Source of the DNA: Lewinella cohaerens DSM 23179
GTDB taxonomy: Bacteria > Bacteroidota > Bacteroidia > Chitinophagales > Saprospiraceae
DNA: 64,000 nt
Reading direction: 5' to 3'
NCBI RefSeq assembly: GCF_000379805.1
Contig: NZ_KB903539.1
Span: 6,372 to 70,371, forward strand
The notes below the pieces were generated by a model. The model was not told where the DNA came from. It saw nothing but the letters and a program-made list of their open reading frames with translations, and made no database searches. Numbering within the stretch: position 1 is the first letter of the stretch; each line of letters opens with the position of its first letter. Made by a program: the position numbers and the translations under genes. This document shows, piece by piece, positions 23,528-33,672 of this stretch.

Positions 23528-24409
23528 TCACTTTGAAGATGGTTTTATTTCGTCTTTTTCTCTTTCGAGAAATTCAGCCAAAGAAGTAGGCTTCTTGCCC
23601 GTAATACTATAAAAATCATTTGTAATTTCAGGTTCTTCTTGTATTCTTGGCAAAAAATGAAGCATGGTCATCACCAAAGCGAAACCAGACTTCCTACCTT
23701 CTTTTCTCTTTTTGAAGTAGAAGCTCAGCGGATTCCTACTTTTAAACGTAATATCTTCCCCTGTAACCTTGCTCATTAGATCCGCGACCTCTTGAAAATG
23801 TTTGTTTTCTTCCCCTGTTATGATGTAAGCATTGTTATGATATTCCTCAAATGATTTAATCAGTACAGCAGTGGCTTCTCCAATATTTTTTACGTCAATC
23901 CAGTTGAATTTAGCTTGCGCCGAAGGCAGGGTAATCGTTTGGTCTTTCCGTATTTCAGGAAGTAGGGTGGTTGTCAGGTTTTGCATAAAATAGCTAGGGC
24001 GTACAAAAATGTATTTGAACCCCAACGATTTAATAAGCCTTTCGATCTTGTTATGAGGAATCACAGTGCTTTTTTCTGCCCCCTGCACCGATAGGAATAC
24101 AACCTTATCGACGCCATTTTCTTTAGCGGATAACAAAAGAGGTCGAAAAATCACTTCCACCTGTGAAATAGGAGGCGGGCGAAGTAAAAAAAGGATATCA
24201 ATATCTTCAAATGCTGTATCAAATAACTCCTCGTTTTCAAAATCAAACTGCCTATAGCTTAAGTTTTGAACGGCAGGAAGCTTTTCTTTAGCAGTTTCAA
24301 CATTTCGGACAGCAGCAATTATTTCAGATGCTTGATCCAATTCACATAGATAGTGAATTACTTCTCTACCTATGTTGCCTGTTGCTCCTGTTATGAGTGT
24401 CCTTTTCAT
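23528..24409 (-). CDS. NmrA-like NAD(P)-binding protein (atypical short-chain dehydrogenase)
   Basis: This 293-aa protein has an N-terminal Rossmann motif TGATGNIGREVIHYL (about 6-20), followed by typical NmrA-family segments (DIDILFLLRPP, VDKVVFLSVQGAEKS, YIFVRPSYFMQNL, FNWIDVKNIGEATA). It lacks a Tyr-x-x-x-Lys catalytic pair, consistent with redox-sensing or quinone-reductase-like NmrA proteins. The gene is monocistronic in appearance, and the substrate is unknown. Confidence 0.82.
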   Translation of the reverse strand: MKRTLITGATGNIGREVIHYLCELDQASEIIAAVRNVETAKEKLPAVQNLSYRQFDFENEELFDTAFEDIDILFLLRPPPISQVEVIFRPLLLSAKENGVDKVVFLSVQGAEKSTVIPHNKIERLIKSLGFKYIFVRPSYFMQNLTTTLLPEIRKDQTITLPSAQAKFNWIDVKNIGEATAVLIKSFEEYHNNAYIITGEENKHFQEVADLMSKVTGEDITFKSRNPLSFYFKKRKEGRKSGFALVMTMLHFLPRIQEEPEITNDFYSITGKKPTSLAEFLEREKDEIKPSSK

Positions 24410-24454
24410 TACCTCTTCCTGTCAATTAAAAGCTAGTGGCCTGTCGAATATGCA

Positions 24455-27400
24455 TTATCTCGCCCCTTCCACACTTTCTTCCAACTCATTGAGCTGCTTG
24501 GTCAGTTCGGCCAGCCGAGCGTAGGCATCATCTCCGGGGTGTTGGTCGGCACCGCGTAGCATATACCCCAGGTACCCGATTTGGCCGAGTAATTTTGGCT
24601 GGGGATAGATCATATCTTCCTCCGTCTGTAACTGTGGTAAAGCCCTGCTCAATGCTTCCGCATAGGCTTTCTGAGTGCTATCCTCATTGGCTGTTTTTAG
24701 TGCTTTCTCCCATGACTGCTCCAGCTTACGGGCACGTGTAAGAAGGTTGGTAATTTCTGTCGTCAATGCGTATTGCGCCTTCATGTCAGCAACCGAGACA
24801 CCTGTCGCTATGACCCTGGGATCAGGTAATAGATAAAACTGCTGACTCGCCTCCCATGTTCCTACTTTCATGGTAAGGGTATACTCGCCGGGATTTACCA
24901 GCGCGCCATTGCGATATGACCTGTTTTTGTTGGCCGACCATGGGCCGCGTGCCTGCATGTCCCAGCGGTAGCGCTGCAAGCCAGGTTTGGCACTCAAAGC
25001 CCTGGTGATCAAATACTCTTGCTGGTTGAGGCCCATGTTTTCGACCAACTCTCGACTAGCTTTGATGCTATCACTGGCCAAAGTTGTTATCCAAGCACCA
25101 TCCGGGCCGGAAATTTGTAGTTCAACCGGAGCTTTGTTTCCTTTTGGCACAAAATAATCCACCCATACCCCCGGGCTTGTATACTCCAAGTCCTCATTGT
25201 TACTGCGCCCCATTGGAGAACGATGACGAATAGTGGCGGGAATGGTAAATAGATGTGGCTCGTCGGCCAAATCAGCCAAAGCTTCATCATGGAGAATACG
25301 CACATTATCCATGATCCAGAAGCCCCGTCCCATCGTTGATAAAACCAAATCTCCCTGATGGATTTTGATATCCGTGATTGGCGTCACCGGCAGGTTCTGT
25401 TGGAAGGATTGCCAGGTCTGGCCATCGTCCATAGACAGGAACATCCCAAATTCTGTGCCTGCATACAAAACACCTGCACGTTCAGGGTCTTCTCTGACGA
25501 CTCTCGTGGGAAAATCCTGCGGGATACCACTCTTTGGGCCACTCAGCAGTGTCCATGATTTTCCGTAATCATTGGTACGATAAAGGTACGGTCGCCAGTC
25601 GCCCAATTGATAGCGTAGCACAGCAATATAAGCCTTGGCTGCATCGTGTGGCGAAGGCTCTACGGCGTCTACCCGCCCGCCTTTGGGCAAGGAAGCTGGT
25701 GTCACGTTTTGCCAACTGCCACCGTTGTCGCGTGTAACATGGACGGGGCCATCATTAGCACCCACCCAAATGATACCTGCCGTAATCGGCGATTCCCGAA
25801 TAGCATAGATGGTGCTGTAGAATTCCTCTCCTGTAATGTCTCTCGTAATCGGGCTGCCTGAAATCACTTGCTTATCGGCCTCAAAAGCCGTCAAGTCAGG
25901 AGAAATAATTTCCCAAGTCTGCCCATCATTCTTGGTGCGGTGTACGTACTGCGAAGTGTGATAAATCACATCGGGGTTGTGAGGAGAGACATGAATAGGT
26001 GACACCCTCTGGAAGCGAAACTCCAGGTCTTTGGGATTGTGTCCATACATATTGGAGGCTCCCACATAGTAGGAGCGCTCTACGCCGGTACGCTTGTCGA
26101 ATACGCCGAAGCGGCCTTTACAATTACTGTAAACGATGTTATGATTGCCGGGTTTCGGTACCGCAGGGCCCGTTTCACAACCACCGGTGTTAATAACCCA
26201 ACCCATACCAGCCGCTTGCCGCGAATCTGGCGGAAGGCTAGGCACGGCAATGGTCGTATAATTATCTTGCTGCCCACCATAAAGCCAGTAAGGGAACTGA
26301 TCATCTACTTCGACTTGGTAAATCTCGGCAGTGGGCTGATTAAACTGCGTCGACCAGGTTTTTCCACCATTATGGGTAACGTTGGCACCACCGTCATTGG
26401 CCTGAATAAACAACTGAGGGTTATCAGGATTGATCCACATATCGTGGCTATCTCCGTGCGGAGGATTCATGCGCTGCCAATCTTTTCCGCTATTATCTGA
26501 ACGATAATACCCCGTAGCCAGGGAGTAAACCACCTCACAATCTTGAGGGTTGACCCGAATATTGGTATAATAAAAAGGACGCGACCGAAGGCCACCAAAA
26601 TCCGATACTTGCGTAAAAGAAGCCCCTTGATCGACGGACTTATACAGTCCTCCTTCTTTATTTGGTGCCTCTACCAATGCGTAAACAATGCGAGAATCGG
26701 CAGGACAGACTGCTACATCAATTTTACCAATTAGGTTACTGGGCAAGCCTTTGGTGACTTTATCCCAAGTGTCTCCACCATCGACCGATTTATAGACGCC
26801 ACCTTCCTCTGCTGTTCCACCGCTGATGATTGTCCAAGGCTTACGGATGGCTTTCCAGGCGGCGGCAAAGAGGATATTCGGATTACCCGGCAGCATTTCC
26901 ACATCAGAAAAACCTATTTCATCAGAAAGGAAAAGCACCTTTTCCCAGCTACGTCCGCCATTACGGGTACGAAATATACCACGTTCGCTGTTTGCCTGAA
27001 AAGGCTGTCCAATGCCTGCTACGAAAACCGTATTGTGATCTTCCGGGTGAAGGATGAGGGCACCAATTTGGCCAACCCTTTCTAGTCCGACTGGCGACCA
27101 GGAATTACCCGCATCAATAGATTTGTAAACGCCCTTGCCTACAATCACATTGCTACGCAAACCATCAGAACCAGTACCGGTATAGACAATATTAGGATCT
27201 TTTTGCGCAACGGAAATAGCACCTATAGAAGGTGTGGGCAGGAAGCCATCACTGACATTATGCCAAGAAGTCCCGTAATCGGTCGTTTTCCAAATACCTC
27301 CTCCTGTGGCTCCGAGATAGAAGGTGCCGGGCTCCATGGCTGTGCCTGCAACCGCCGTTACTCTGCCACCACGAGTAGGGCCTACTGCACGGTATTGCAG

Positions 27401-27487
27401 TACGTCCAGCGAGGGTTGTGCATAAACAAAAGCTATCTCAAAAAAAGAAATGACTATCGTGAATAAGAAGGTCGATAATAATCGCAT
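24455..27487 (-). CDS. Second giant sortilin/VPS10-like beta-propeller secreted protein
   Basis: This 1010-aa protein has a signal peptide (MRLLSTFLFTIVISFFEIAFVYAQ) and many Asp-box repeats (TTDYGTSWHNV, SIDAGNSWSPV, TRNGGRSWEKV, SVDGGDTWDKV, SVDQGASFTQV, TRDNGGSWQNV, SMDDGQTWQSF). The same framework segments as in the protein at 6658 appear (HPEDHNTVFVAG, WINPDNPQLFIQANDGG). The C-terminal 200 residues are helical and linker-like. There is no T9SS sorting domain. It is a paralogue of 6658-9861 in a different neighbourhood. Confidence 0.85.
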   Translation of the reverse strand: MRLLSTFLFTIVISFFEIAFVYAQPSLDVLQYRAVGPTRGGRVTAVAGTAMEPGTFYLGATGGGIWKTTDYGTSWHNVSDGFLPTPSIGAISVAQKDPNIVYTGTGSDGLRSNVIVGKGVYKSIDAGNSWSPVGLERVGQIGALILHPEDHNTVFVAGIGQPFQANSERGIFRTRNGGRSWEKVLFLSDEIGFSDVEMLPGNPNILFAAAWKAIRKPWTIISGGTAEEGGVYKSVDGGDTWDKVTKGLPSNLIGKIDVAVCPADSRIVYALVEAPNKEGGLYKSVDQGASFTQVSDFGGLRSRPFYYTNIRVNPQDCEVVYSLATGYYRSDNSGKDWQRMNPPHGDSHDMWINPDNPQLFIQANDGGANVTHNGGKTWSTQFNQPTAEIYQVEVDDQFPYWLYGGQQDNYTTIAVPSLPPDSRQAAGMGWVINTGGCETGPAVPKPGNHNIVYSNCKGRFGVFDKRTGVERSYYVGASNMYGHNPKDLEFRFQRVSPIHVSPHNPDVIYHTSQYVHRTKNDGQTWEIISPDLTAFEADKQVISGSPITRDITGEEFYSTIYAIRESPITAGIIWVGANDGPVHVTRDNGGSWQNVTPASLPKGGRVDAVEPSPHDAAKAYIAVLRYQLGDWRPYLYRTNDYGKSWTLLSGPKSGIPQDFPTRVVREDPERAGVLYAGTEFGMFLSMDDGQTWQSFQQNLPVTPITDIKIHQGDLVLSTMGRGFWIMDNVRILHDEALADLADEPHLFTIPATIRHRSPMGRSNNEDLEYTSPGVWVDYFVPKGNKAPVELQISGPDGAWITTLASDSIKASRELVENMGLNQQEYLITRALSAKPGLQRYRWDMQARGPWSANKNRSYRNGALVNPGEYTLTMKVGTWEASQQFYLLPDPRVIATGVSVADMKAQYALTTEITNLLTRARKLEQSWEKALKTANEDSTQKAYAEALSRALPQLQTEEDMIYPQPKLLGQIGYLGYMLRGADQHPGDDAYARLAELTKQLNELEESVEGAR

Positions 27488-27585
27488 GCGAATTTGGTAT
27501 ATGGTGAACAGATGGGATGGGAAGATAAGAAGAAATCAAAATTTACCAGTACCTTTATTCTCTATTATGTACCAACTTGCTTTCT

Positions 27586-28413
27586 ATGTCTTTTCCTCCG
27601 GAGCCTTCCGAAAGTAATATCAGCGGCATTTATAATTATTGTTTTCGCTGGTGTGAACGCTGTCCTTTTACGGATCGTTGCGGCAATTATCAGCTCCTGG
27701 ATGAACTGGATGAAGATCACCATAGAAAGAAGGTTCAACGCGTATTTCGGCAAGTACCTCTACTTTTTACCGACGTATTAAATGCGCTAAAAAAATCGTG
27801 CGAACGAGCAAATTACGATTGGGAAGATATTAAATGTGACGTAGACCAAGAGATCGTTGCTACTTCGGAAACATCCCTGCGAGAGCTGGATCAGCTTTCC
27901 CGACAATTTACCATTGCGCTCTTGCGCTGGTTTGGCGAATACCGCAGCCAGGAAAAACCCACCAGCTGGCACGATGCTCAGGAAATATTACAATGGTATG
28001 GTGCCCTTCTTTCGTCAAAGACCCACCGAGCCGTCAATTCCCTGGAAGAACCCTGGCCTGACATGCCGCCCGACAATAGCGCCGAAGGCATAACCAGTGA
28101 CGGCAATGGCAGTGCCAAGATTGCGTTACTGGCCATGGCTCGCTGTTTGGCAGCGATATCCGTGATGCTTCAAGAGCCCGCAGGTTTTGAAGAAGAACTC
28201 CTCACCTTCACACTCGATATCTTGCGCATGCAACAAGCACTGCGTCACTTTTACCCTTATGTGAATGCCTTTGAAAGAGTCGCCTTTGATGAAGAAGAAT
28301 ACCAGGAAGAGATAGAGGCATTTTATGAAGGTTACCTCCCGCTTGACCCCTTCCGTGATGGGCCCTGGGCGGCAGTAGGTAGTCGCGCGCCACAGGAGGA
28401 GGTGAGGAGGTGA
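27586..28413 (+). CDS. Conserved hypothetical protein with N-terminal cysteine cluster
   Basis: ATG 27586 (275 aa) is preferred over an in-frame TTG at 27577. Residues 12-32 hold YNYCFRWCERCPFTDRC, a C-x3-C-x2-C-x5-C arrangement that could bind zinc or an iron-sulfur cluster. The remainder is largely helical and acidic (ALKKSCERANYDWEDIKCDVDQ, EEYQEEIEAFYEGYLPLDPF). The NYCxRWCERCxFTxRC signature recurs in uncharacterised Bacteroidota proteins as I remember them. It is not a secreted protein, is divergent from the sortilin-like gene, and its function is unknown. Confidence 0.7.
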   Translation: MSFPPEPSESNISGIYNYCFRWCERCPFTDRCGNYQLLDELDEDHHRKKVQRVFRQVPLLFTDVLNALKKSCERANYDWEDIKCDVDQEIVATSETSLRELDQLSRQFTIALLRWFGEYRSQEKPTSWHDAQEILQWYGALLSSKTHRAVNSLEEPWPDMPPDNSAEGITSDGNGSAKIALLAMARCLAAISVMLQEPAGFEEELLTFTLDILRMQQALRHFYPYVNAFERVAFDEEEYQEEIEAFYEGYLPLDPFRDGPWAAVGSRAPQEEVRR

Positions 28414-28519
28414 AGGTGTAGACCGAACGTTAATCGTACCAATACGATCTACGGTTAGGCTACGGAGTTCAGTTACAAACCTGCTTACCCCGCGAAGCGA
28501 GGTAGAGTGAATCCTCGCC

Positions 28520-30592
28520 TTATCTAATAACAAGCTTGACAGCTTCTTGGTATTTAGTATCACTACAGCGGACGAAATAGACACCAGGAGCAAGGCTAAG
28601 ACTCAGGAGCAATGATTGTTGCTGAAAATCGTGAGACTGTAGCCAAACAGACTGACCGTTGCTGTCAAATATTTCGACGATTGTCTGGTGTAAATGAGCA
28701 CTTTTTAGTTCAAAAGTACCGTCACTGGGGTTAGGGAATACCGCTAAAGGAGACTCCGCTGTTGGTAAGCTCGCTTCCCTAATGACCGAATAACTATAGC
28801 GGTCATCCCAGTCCATTTGCTTGAGGCGATAGAAATATTTTTGATTATTAAACGGCCCTTGATCGGTGTATTGGTAATTTCCATCACCTGATTGCTCACT
28901 ATCTACCCAGCCAATATCAGCAAAATCTCGGCCGTTGGTACTGCGCTCTATTTGAAAACCTTGGTTGTTTTCTTCTGCACTCACCTTCCAATAAAGCTTG
29001 ATTGCCTTGTCGGTTGAGGCAACACTGAAGTTTAGCCAGGTAACTGGCAGTGGAGAGCTAATGCTAAAAGTAGTGGAACCAGCACAAGCCGATCCTGTGG
29101 CAGTATTGTTTACAGTAATGGTATGCCCAAGCTGGTTGAAACCAGTATTGCTCTCCCATACATCGTCGGAGTTCGGGAGTGTATTTGCAAGGCGGATGGA
29201 ATAGTTGGGGTTGCCATAAAGCGTCGGTTCAGGGTCAGGCAGATGAAGCAAGAGTTCGTATTGCCCAAATGGGATGTTATTGGGTAAACAAAACGTCTGA
29301 TTCAGGTTGGTCGTCGTTCCGGGCTGCCATTGTTGGGGGTTACTGTTAGGAGCCGCATAATATAGATCATTTGTAGTGGTATTTCGTAGGATGTACTCCA
29401 CTCCACGCGGGTTAAAAGGGGCAGCGTAGCCTTCATTGGTGATGCTAAGGTCGAGCGTTACCTGCTGACCAGGTTGGGCTTCCGCTGGGAAACTGCCGGA
29501 TTGTAGTACAAATCGATAGCCTAGTTTGAGTTTAATATCATCCAGGCAAACCCCAATCCACTGGTTATTGACATCAGCATTGTTGTAATCGGAGTTGAGA
29601 AACGAATAATGAAAAAGCGCGAGGTCACTATCTGCTCGGCCACCATCAGCGCTACATTGCTCATCACCACTCATATCTACATTGGCCGCACAGGTTTCTC
29701 CACCCACCACGACCGTTTGTGAATCCTGAGCTTTGTAATTCCTAAGATCAGTAACCATTGTTGTGTGCGCAGGCGACCATTCGTCGTAATTGGTAAAGGT
29801 GCCAAAATCTGCATTGCTTGCCAGAAAACAATCATTGTGAAAACCGATCCTGCCACCACTTGGTGCACTGGTTGTTGGTGCAGCATTGCCGTAGACGAAT
29901 TTTTGCTTTTGTTGTGGATAGCGCACCTGAATCATACGATTTTCAGGGAGTGCTGCCAGTAGTGCGGTAATTACTTCGTTTCGGTCATCCCAGTTCTGGG
30001 CGGTCAGATAACCAGTACCACCATCTTCAGGTAGAGCGGCAAATCCGAAATGGTCAGTGTAGTAGCCTTCGCCGTATACTCCAATAAAGCCAGACTGGAC
30101 GGCAGCGATTACATCAGCATTAGCTTGTAAGATGGGGGCTATTTGTTGGATATGACTCAAAACCTGACTCTTAGTTGCATCTCCGTAAGGAGGAGGGTCA
30201 TCATCTCCTTCGTTAATGTAAGAAAATCGCACAATCAGCTTTGCACCTGCATTTCGAATGGTGTTGAAATCGGTCTGCATATCCTCCAGGAAGGCTTCGG
30301 AAATCGGGCCATTTATAAAATTCGTAAGCATAAAATACCGGTAGACCAGGGTACTGTGAACCTGATAATTGGCCTGCCAGGGCATAAAGTCGTTTCGCAA
30401 ACCTGCTATGCCTCCTTCATCGAGCAACCCGTCATTCGAATTCGTAGGGTAGTAGAAACCGCGTTCCGGATTAGGGAAGTCAATCGACGAATTGGTGTAA
30501 TTGACATTGGTTTGTGCTACGAGTAGAAAGGGGAAAAGAAAAACGAATAGGATAATGTAGGAAGAGGTTCTGAGAAGGGGGTGAGGGGCCAT
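28520..30592 (-). CDS. Secreted DUF4874/DUF4832-like protein with T9SS sorting domain
   Basis: From ATG 30592 the protein is 690 aa with a signal peptide (ILFVFLFPFLLVAQ). Residues about 20-480 match the layout of DUF4874 followed by DUF4832, predicted barrel-like carbohydrate-active or cell-surface proteins (NPERGFYYPTNSND, GAKLIVRFSYINEGDDDPP, GVYGEGYYTDHFG, MIQVRYPQQKQKF). Then comes a fibronectin-like domain (LPVTWLNFSVASTDKAIKLY) and a C-terminal type IX sorting domain (LAVFPNPSDGTFELKS, ending YQEAVKLVIR). It should be exported to the cell surface. Enzymatic activity is unproven. Confidence 0.8.
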   Translation of the reverse strand: MAPHPLLRTSSYIILFVFLFPFLLVAQTNVNYTNSSIDFPNPERGFYYPTNSNDGLLDEGGIAGLRNDFMPWQANYQVHSTLVYRYFMLTNFINGPISEAFLEDMQTDFNTIRNAGAKLIVRFSYINEGDDDPPPYGDATKSQVLSHIQQIAPILQANADVIAAVQSGFIGVYGEGYYTDHFGFAALPEDGGTGYLTAQNWDDRNEVITALLAALPENRMIQVRYPQQKQKFVYGNAAPTTSAPSGGRIGFHNDCFLASNADFGTFTNYDEWSPAHTTMVTDLRNYKAQDSQTVVVGGETCAANVDMSGDEQCSADGGRADSDLALFHYSFLNSDYNNADVNNQWIGVCLDDIKLKLGYRFVLQSGSFPAEAQPGQQVTLDLSITNEGYAAPFNPRGVEYILRNTTTNDLYYAAPNSNPQQWQPGTTTNLNQTFCLPNNIPFGQYELLLHLPDPEPTLYGNPNYSIRLANTLPNSDDVWESNTGFNQLGHTITVNNTATGSACAGSTTFSISSPLPVTWLNFSVASTDKAIKLYWKVSAEENNQGFQIERSTNGRDFADIGWVDSEQSGDGNYQYTDQGPFNNQKYFYRLKQMDWDDRYSYSVIREASLPTAESPLAVFPNPSDGTFELKSAHLHQTIVEIFDSNGQSVWLQSHDFQQQSLLLSLSLAPGVYFVRCSDTKYQEAVKLVIR

Positions 30593-30770
30593 TATTGTTG
30601 GTCTTTGGGAGGTAAGCATATAAATAAATAGAGCGTTTTGTGCCGCTAAATTTACAGAATAGTAGGGAGTGTATGCAGCACATTTTGGCGGTAGCTGATT
30701 CTTTTAATACATATAATTATCACATAAGTGATTGATTTTGTTTGATTCATCACTTACAAAACGCGCGATC

Positions 30771-32561
30771 ATGAAAAATTTATTGCTCTTGTTTTTTAGC
30801 TTTCTCCTGTTGTTTGGATGCCAAAAAGAAGACCTCCCTTCTGTTTCTGGTGGGTTAACAGTGCTTCCTTCCGAACCCGTCACAGCCCTGTTGGGTGGGC
30901 AGATTAGCACAGAGGAAAGTCTACCCGTAGCTGGGGCTAAAGTTATCGTAGGCACGCAAGAAGTTACGACGGATGCCAATGGCTTCTTTCTGTTTCCTTC
31001 CTTACAAATGAACCAGAATGGTACGGCTGTTCAGGTACAAAAAGAAGGCTTTTTTAATTACGTTACCTGGATTTATCCCTCCGCAGCATCCCAGAATTTT
31101 GTGAATGTAAACTTGTTACGTCGAGAGACCGTCGCCAGTTTTATGGCTTCAGAAGGGATTATCTTCGATCTTGAAGAGGCGCGCATTGAACTACCCACCG
31201 CAGGTTATGTCGATGCTACAGGGCAACCGTACACCGGTAGGGTAGAGGTCGCAGCCCGCTGGCTGGATGCTGCGGACCCGACCCACTTGAACAGCCAGGC
31301 GGGAAGTAGTATGGGGTTGACAGAAGAGGGCGATTATCAGAGTATCCTACAAACGGGTACCTTGATACTGGAACTTTTGACCCCTACGGGAGAAGAACTA
31401 GCCTTGGCCGAGAACGTGACAGCGAAACTACGGTTACCTGTAGCCGAGCAATGGAGGGGAGGCGTAACCTCTGAACGTCCGATGTGGTACCTTGATGAGG
31501 AGCAAGGAATATGGATAGAAGATGGCAAAGCAAGCTGGAAAGGCGATTATTACGAAGCCGAAGTAAGCCACTTTACCTTCTGGTGCTGCTGTCCGCCTTT
31601 TCCTCCTGTAAATCTTTATGGACGGTTGATTACTGCCGATAACGAGCCTATTGTACAACGCATTGTTAGTATGGAGGTCATCAATACAGGACTATTACAA
31701 GGCGGTGTGCGTACCAATGGATTAGGCCGATTTAGCGGCTTTGCGCCGGAAGACGAGGAGCTTCGTATGGTTGTCTGGAATGCTTGTGGCGAAGAAGCAT
31801 ACAGTGAAAATATCGGAAGTCATACGACCACGACCGATCTGGGGACTTTTGTGCTCACCAATGAATATTATTTTCGGTTTGCGGGGCAGGTACTTGATTG
31901 TAATTTTGAACCGCTCCCCAATGCTTTTGTCACTGTTCGCCATAATGGTTACAACCGCACCTATATTGCCGATGGGGCAGGAAACTACACAATGGGTCTC
32001 TACCTATGCGCTCAAAGTGGTAGTGCTGTACCATTTGAACTACGCCTTGCTGATATCAATACCGGTTTTGTATCGCCTTGGTTAGAGCAGGAGCTCATGC
32101 ATGATATGGACTTCAGTGTGCAGTTGGCCTGTACAACGCCGGAAGAGGATTTTATTGAAGTGAATTGTGCTGGCGAAACAAGGGTCTTCCTTACGCCCGA
32201 TGCAGGCATGTACTACGGTGGCACCCAATTGGCTATTTGGGATTCTTTGAATGTTGTTGGCCAAGGTGGAGGCGTTACCGAAGTGAAGATTTTTGGAGAA
32301 GGAAATGTTTTTCCTTCTGCTGGATCAATCCTGAATTCTATAGAGGTGGAGTATCAATTTATAGCGATCAATGGCGATCAGTTTAGGATGGCTTGTTACG
32401 AAGGCAGTAACATTCCTTGTAATAACTTTAGTGTTACGATCACCGAAAATGAAGGCCCTGGTGGCTATGTGGCAGGGGTGTTTAGTGGATCATTGATCAA
32501 TAGTCAAAACAACAATCAAGAGACGTCGTTAAATGGCAGATTCCGCGTTAGGCAACCTTGA
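30771..32561 (+). CDS. Large lipoprotein with carboxypeptidase-regulatory-like repeats
   Basis: ATG 30771 gives 596 aa beginning with a lipoprotein signal (MKNLLLLFFSFLLLFGC, lipobox cysteine 17). Near residues 40-110 is a CarboxypepD_reg-like fold (GGQISTEESLPVAGAKVIVG, VTTDANGFFLFPSL), repeated around 280-340 and 370-430 (GRLITADNEPIVQRIVSME; GQVLDCNFEPLPNAFVTVRH). The middle section (WYLDEEQGIWIEDGKASWKG, EVSHFTFWCCCPPFPPVNLYG) is typical of surface lipoproteins of unknown function in Saprospiraceae. It is probably anchored in the outer membrane, and its partner is unknown. Confidence 0.7.
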   Translation: MKNLLLLFFSFLLLFGCQKEDLPSVSGGLTVLPSEPVTALLGGQISTEESLPVAGAKVIVGTQEVTTDANGFFLFPSLQMNQNGTAVQVQKEGFFNYVTWIYPSAASQNFVNVNLLRRETVASFMASEGIIFDLEEARIELPTAGYVDATGQPYTGRVEVAARWLDAADPTHLNSQAGSSMGLTEEGDYQSILQTGTLILELLTPTGEELALAENVTAKLRLPVAEQWRGGVTSERPMWYLDEEQGIWIEDGKASWKGDYYEAEVSHFTFWCCCPPFPPVNLYGRLITADNEPIVQRIVSMEVINTGLLQGGVRTNGLGRFSGFAPEDEELRMVVWNACGEEAYSENIGSHTTTTDLGTFVLTNEYYFRFAGQVLDCNFEPLPNAFVTVRHNGYNRTYIADGAGNYTMGLYLCAQSGSAVPFELRLADINTGFVSPWLEQELMHDMDFSVQLACTTPEEDFIEVNCAGETRVFLTPDAGMYYGGTQLAIWDSLNVVGQGGGVTEVKIFGEGNVFPSAGSILNSIEVEYQFIAINGDQFRMACYEGSNIPCNNFSVTITENEGPGGYVAGVFSGSLINSQNNNQETSLNGRFRVRQP

Positions 32562-32593
32562 TAAAACATTATGGTTGTTAAATATCCTGAAAG

Positions 32594-32631
32594 AAAAAGT
32601 GGCTACGCGATGCATCGCGTAGCCACTTTTT
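32594..32631. terminator. Bidirectional terminator, perfect palindrome
   Basis: A 38-nt perfect palindrome centred on TGCA. AAAAAGTGGCTACGCGA pairs with TCGCGTAGCCACTTTTT, so the A-run on one strand is the T-run on the other. It serves the convergent lipoprotein and transketolase genes. Confidence 0.9.
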
Positions 32632-32661
32632 TAAAAGTATGGTGTCTCTACAGAAACATAA

Positions 32662-33615
32662 TTATTTCCGTGCTAGTGCACGCTTGGCGGCTTTCACCAC
32701 ATCGGCGACACTGAGGCCATATTTGTCTAGTAGTTCCGCAGGAGTACCACTTTCTCCAAAGGAGTCGTTCACTGCTACAAATTCTTGTGGGACAGGGTGA
32801 TTACCGGTGAGCACTTGCGCAATGGCATCACCGAGGCCGCCCATGCGGTTGTGTTCTTCACAACTGACGGCACAGCCCGTTTTCTTAACGGAAGCAAGGA
32901 TAGCTTCTTCATCCAAAGGCTTAATGGTATGGATATTGACCAAGTCTACGCTGATCCCTTCTTTAGCCAGTTCTTTAGCAGCCTCAACGGCTTGCCAAAC
33001 CATGTGGCCGGTAGCAAAAATGGATATATCCGTACCTTCTGCCATGTGCAATGCCTTGCCAATTTCGAAAGGCATATCTTCCGTAAACATCGGCCAGCTT
33101 GGGCGACCAAAACGGAGGTAGACAGGTCCATCGTGATGCGCAATAGCAATAGCGGCAGCTTTGGTCTGGTGGTAATCACAAGGATTAATCACGGTCATGC
33201 CAGGTAGCATCCGCATCATTCCTAAGTCTTCCAGAATCTGGTGAGTAGCACCGTCTTCGCCTAGCGTAAGGCCAGCGTGGCTTGCACAAATTTTTACGTT
33301 TTTGTGGCTGTAGGCAATCGACTGACGAATCTGGTCATAAACACGACCTGTCGAAAAGTTAGCGAAAGTAGTGGTGTAAGGAATCTTACCACCATTGGCT
33401 AGCCCTGCTGCAATCCCCATCATGTTCGCCTCGGCGATACCAATCTGGAAATAGCGTTCCGGGTAGTTGTCAATGAAGTTTTGAATTTTTAGCGAACCTG
33501 CCAAGTCAGCAGTCAGGACAACCACCTGGTCGTTTTCCGCAGAAATAGCATCAATACCGGCACCAAACCCGTCGCGGGTTGCTTTCTTGCCAGTGCTTTT
33601 TATATTATCGAGCAT
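32662..33615 (-). CDS. Transketolase, C-terminal subunit (pyrimidine-binding and C domains)
   Basis: This 317-aa protein has a start typical of split transketolases (DGFGAGIDAISAENDQVVVL, TADLAGSLKIQNF) and the conserved FQIGIAEANMMGIAAGLANGG, whose glutamate activates thiamine diphosphate. Later segments include FANFSTGRVYDQIRQSIAYS, SHAGLTLGEDGATHQ and a C-terminal domain (SCEEHNRMGGLGDAIAQVL). It works with the protein at 33673 in the non-oxidative pentose phosphate pathway. The gap between the two genes is 57 nt, same strand. Confidence 0.93.
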   Translation of the reverse strand: MLDNIKSTGKKATRDGFGAGIDAISAENDQVVVLTADLAGSLKIQNFIDNYPERYFQIGIAEANMMGIAAGLANGGKIPYTTTFANFSTGRVYDQIRQSIAYSHKNVKICASHAGLTLGEDGATHQILEDLGMMRMLPGMTVINPCDYHQTKAAAIAIAHHDGPVYLRFGRPSWPMFTEDMPFEIGKALHMAEGTDISIFATGHMVWQAVEAAKELAKEGISVDLVNIHTIKPLDEEAILASVKKTGCAVSCEEHNRMGGLGDAIAQVLTGNHPVPQEFVAVNDSFGESGTPAELLDKYGLSVADVVKAAKRALARK

Positions 33616-33672
33616 GATTGTTTGATATTATTATGGCTAACGCGCCTGAGCGCGTAGTCTCTTGAGAATGAA

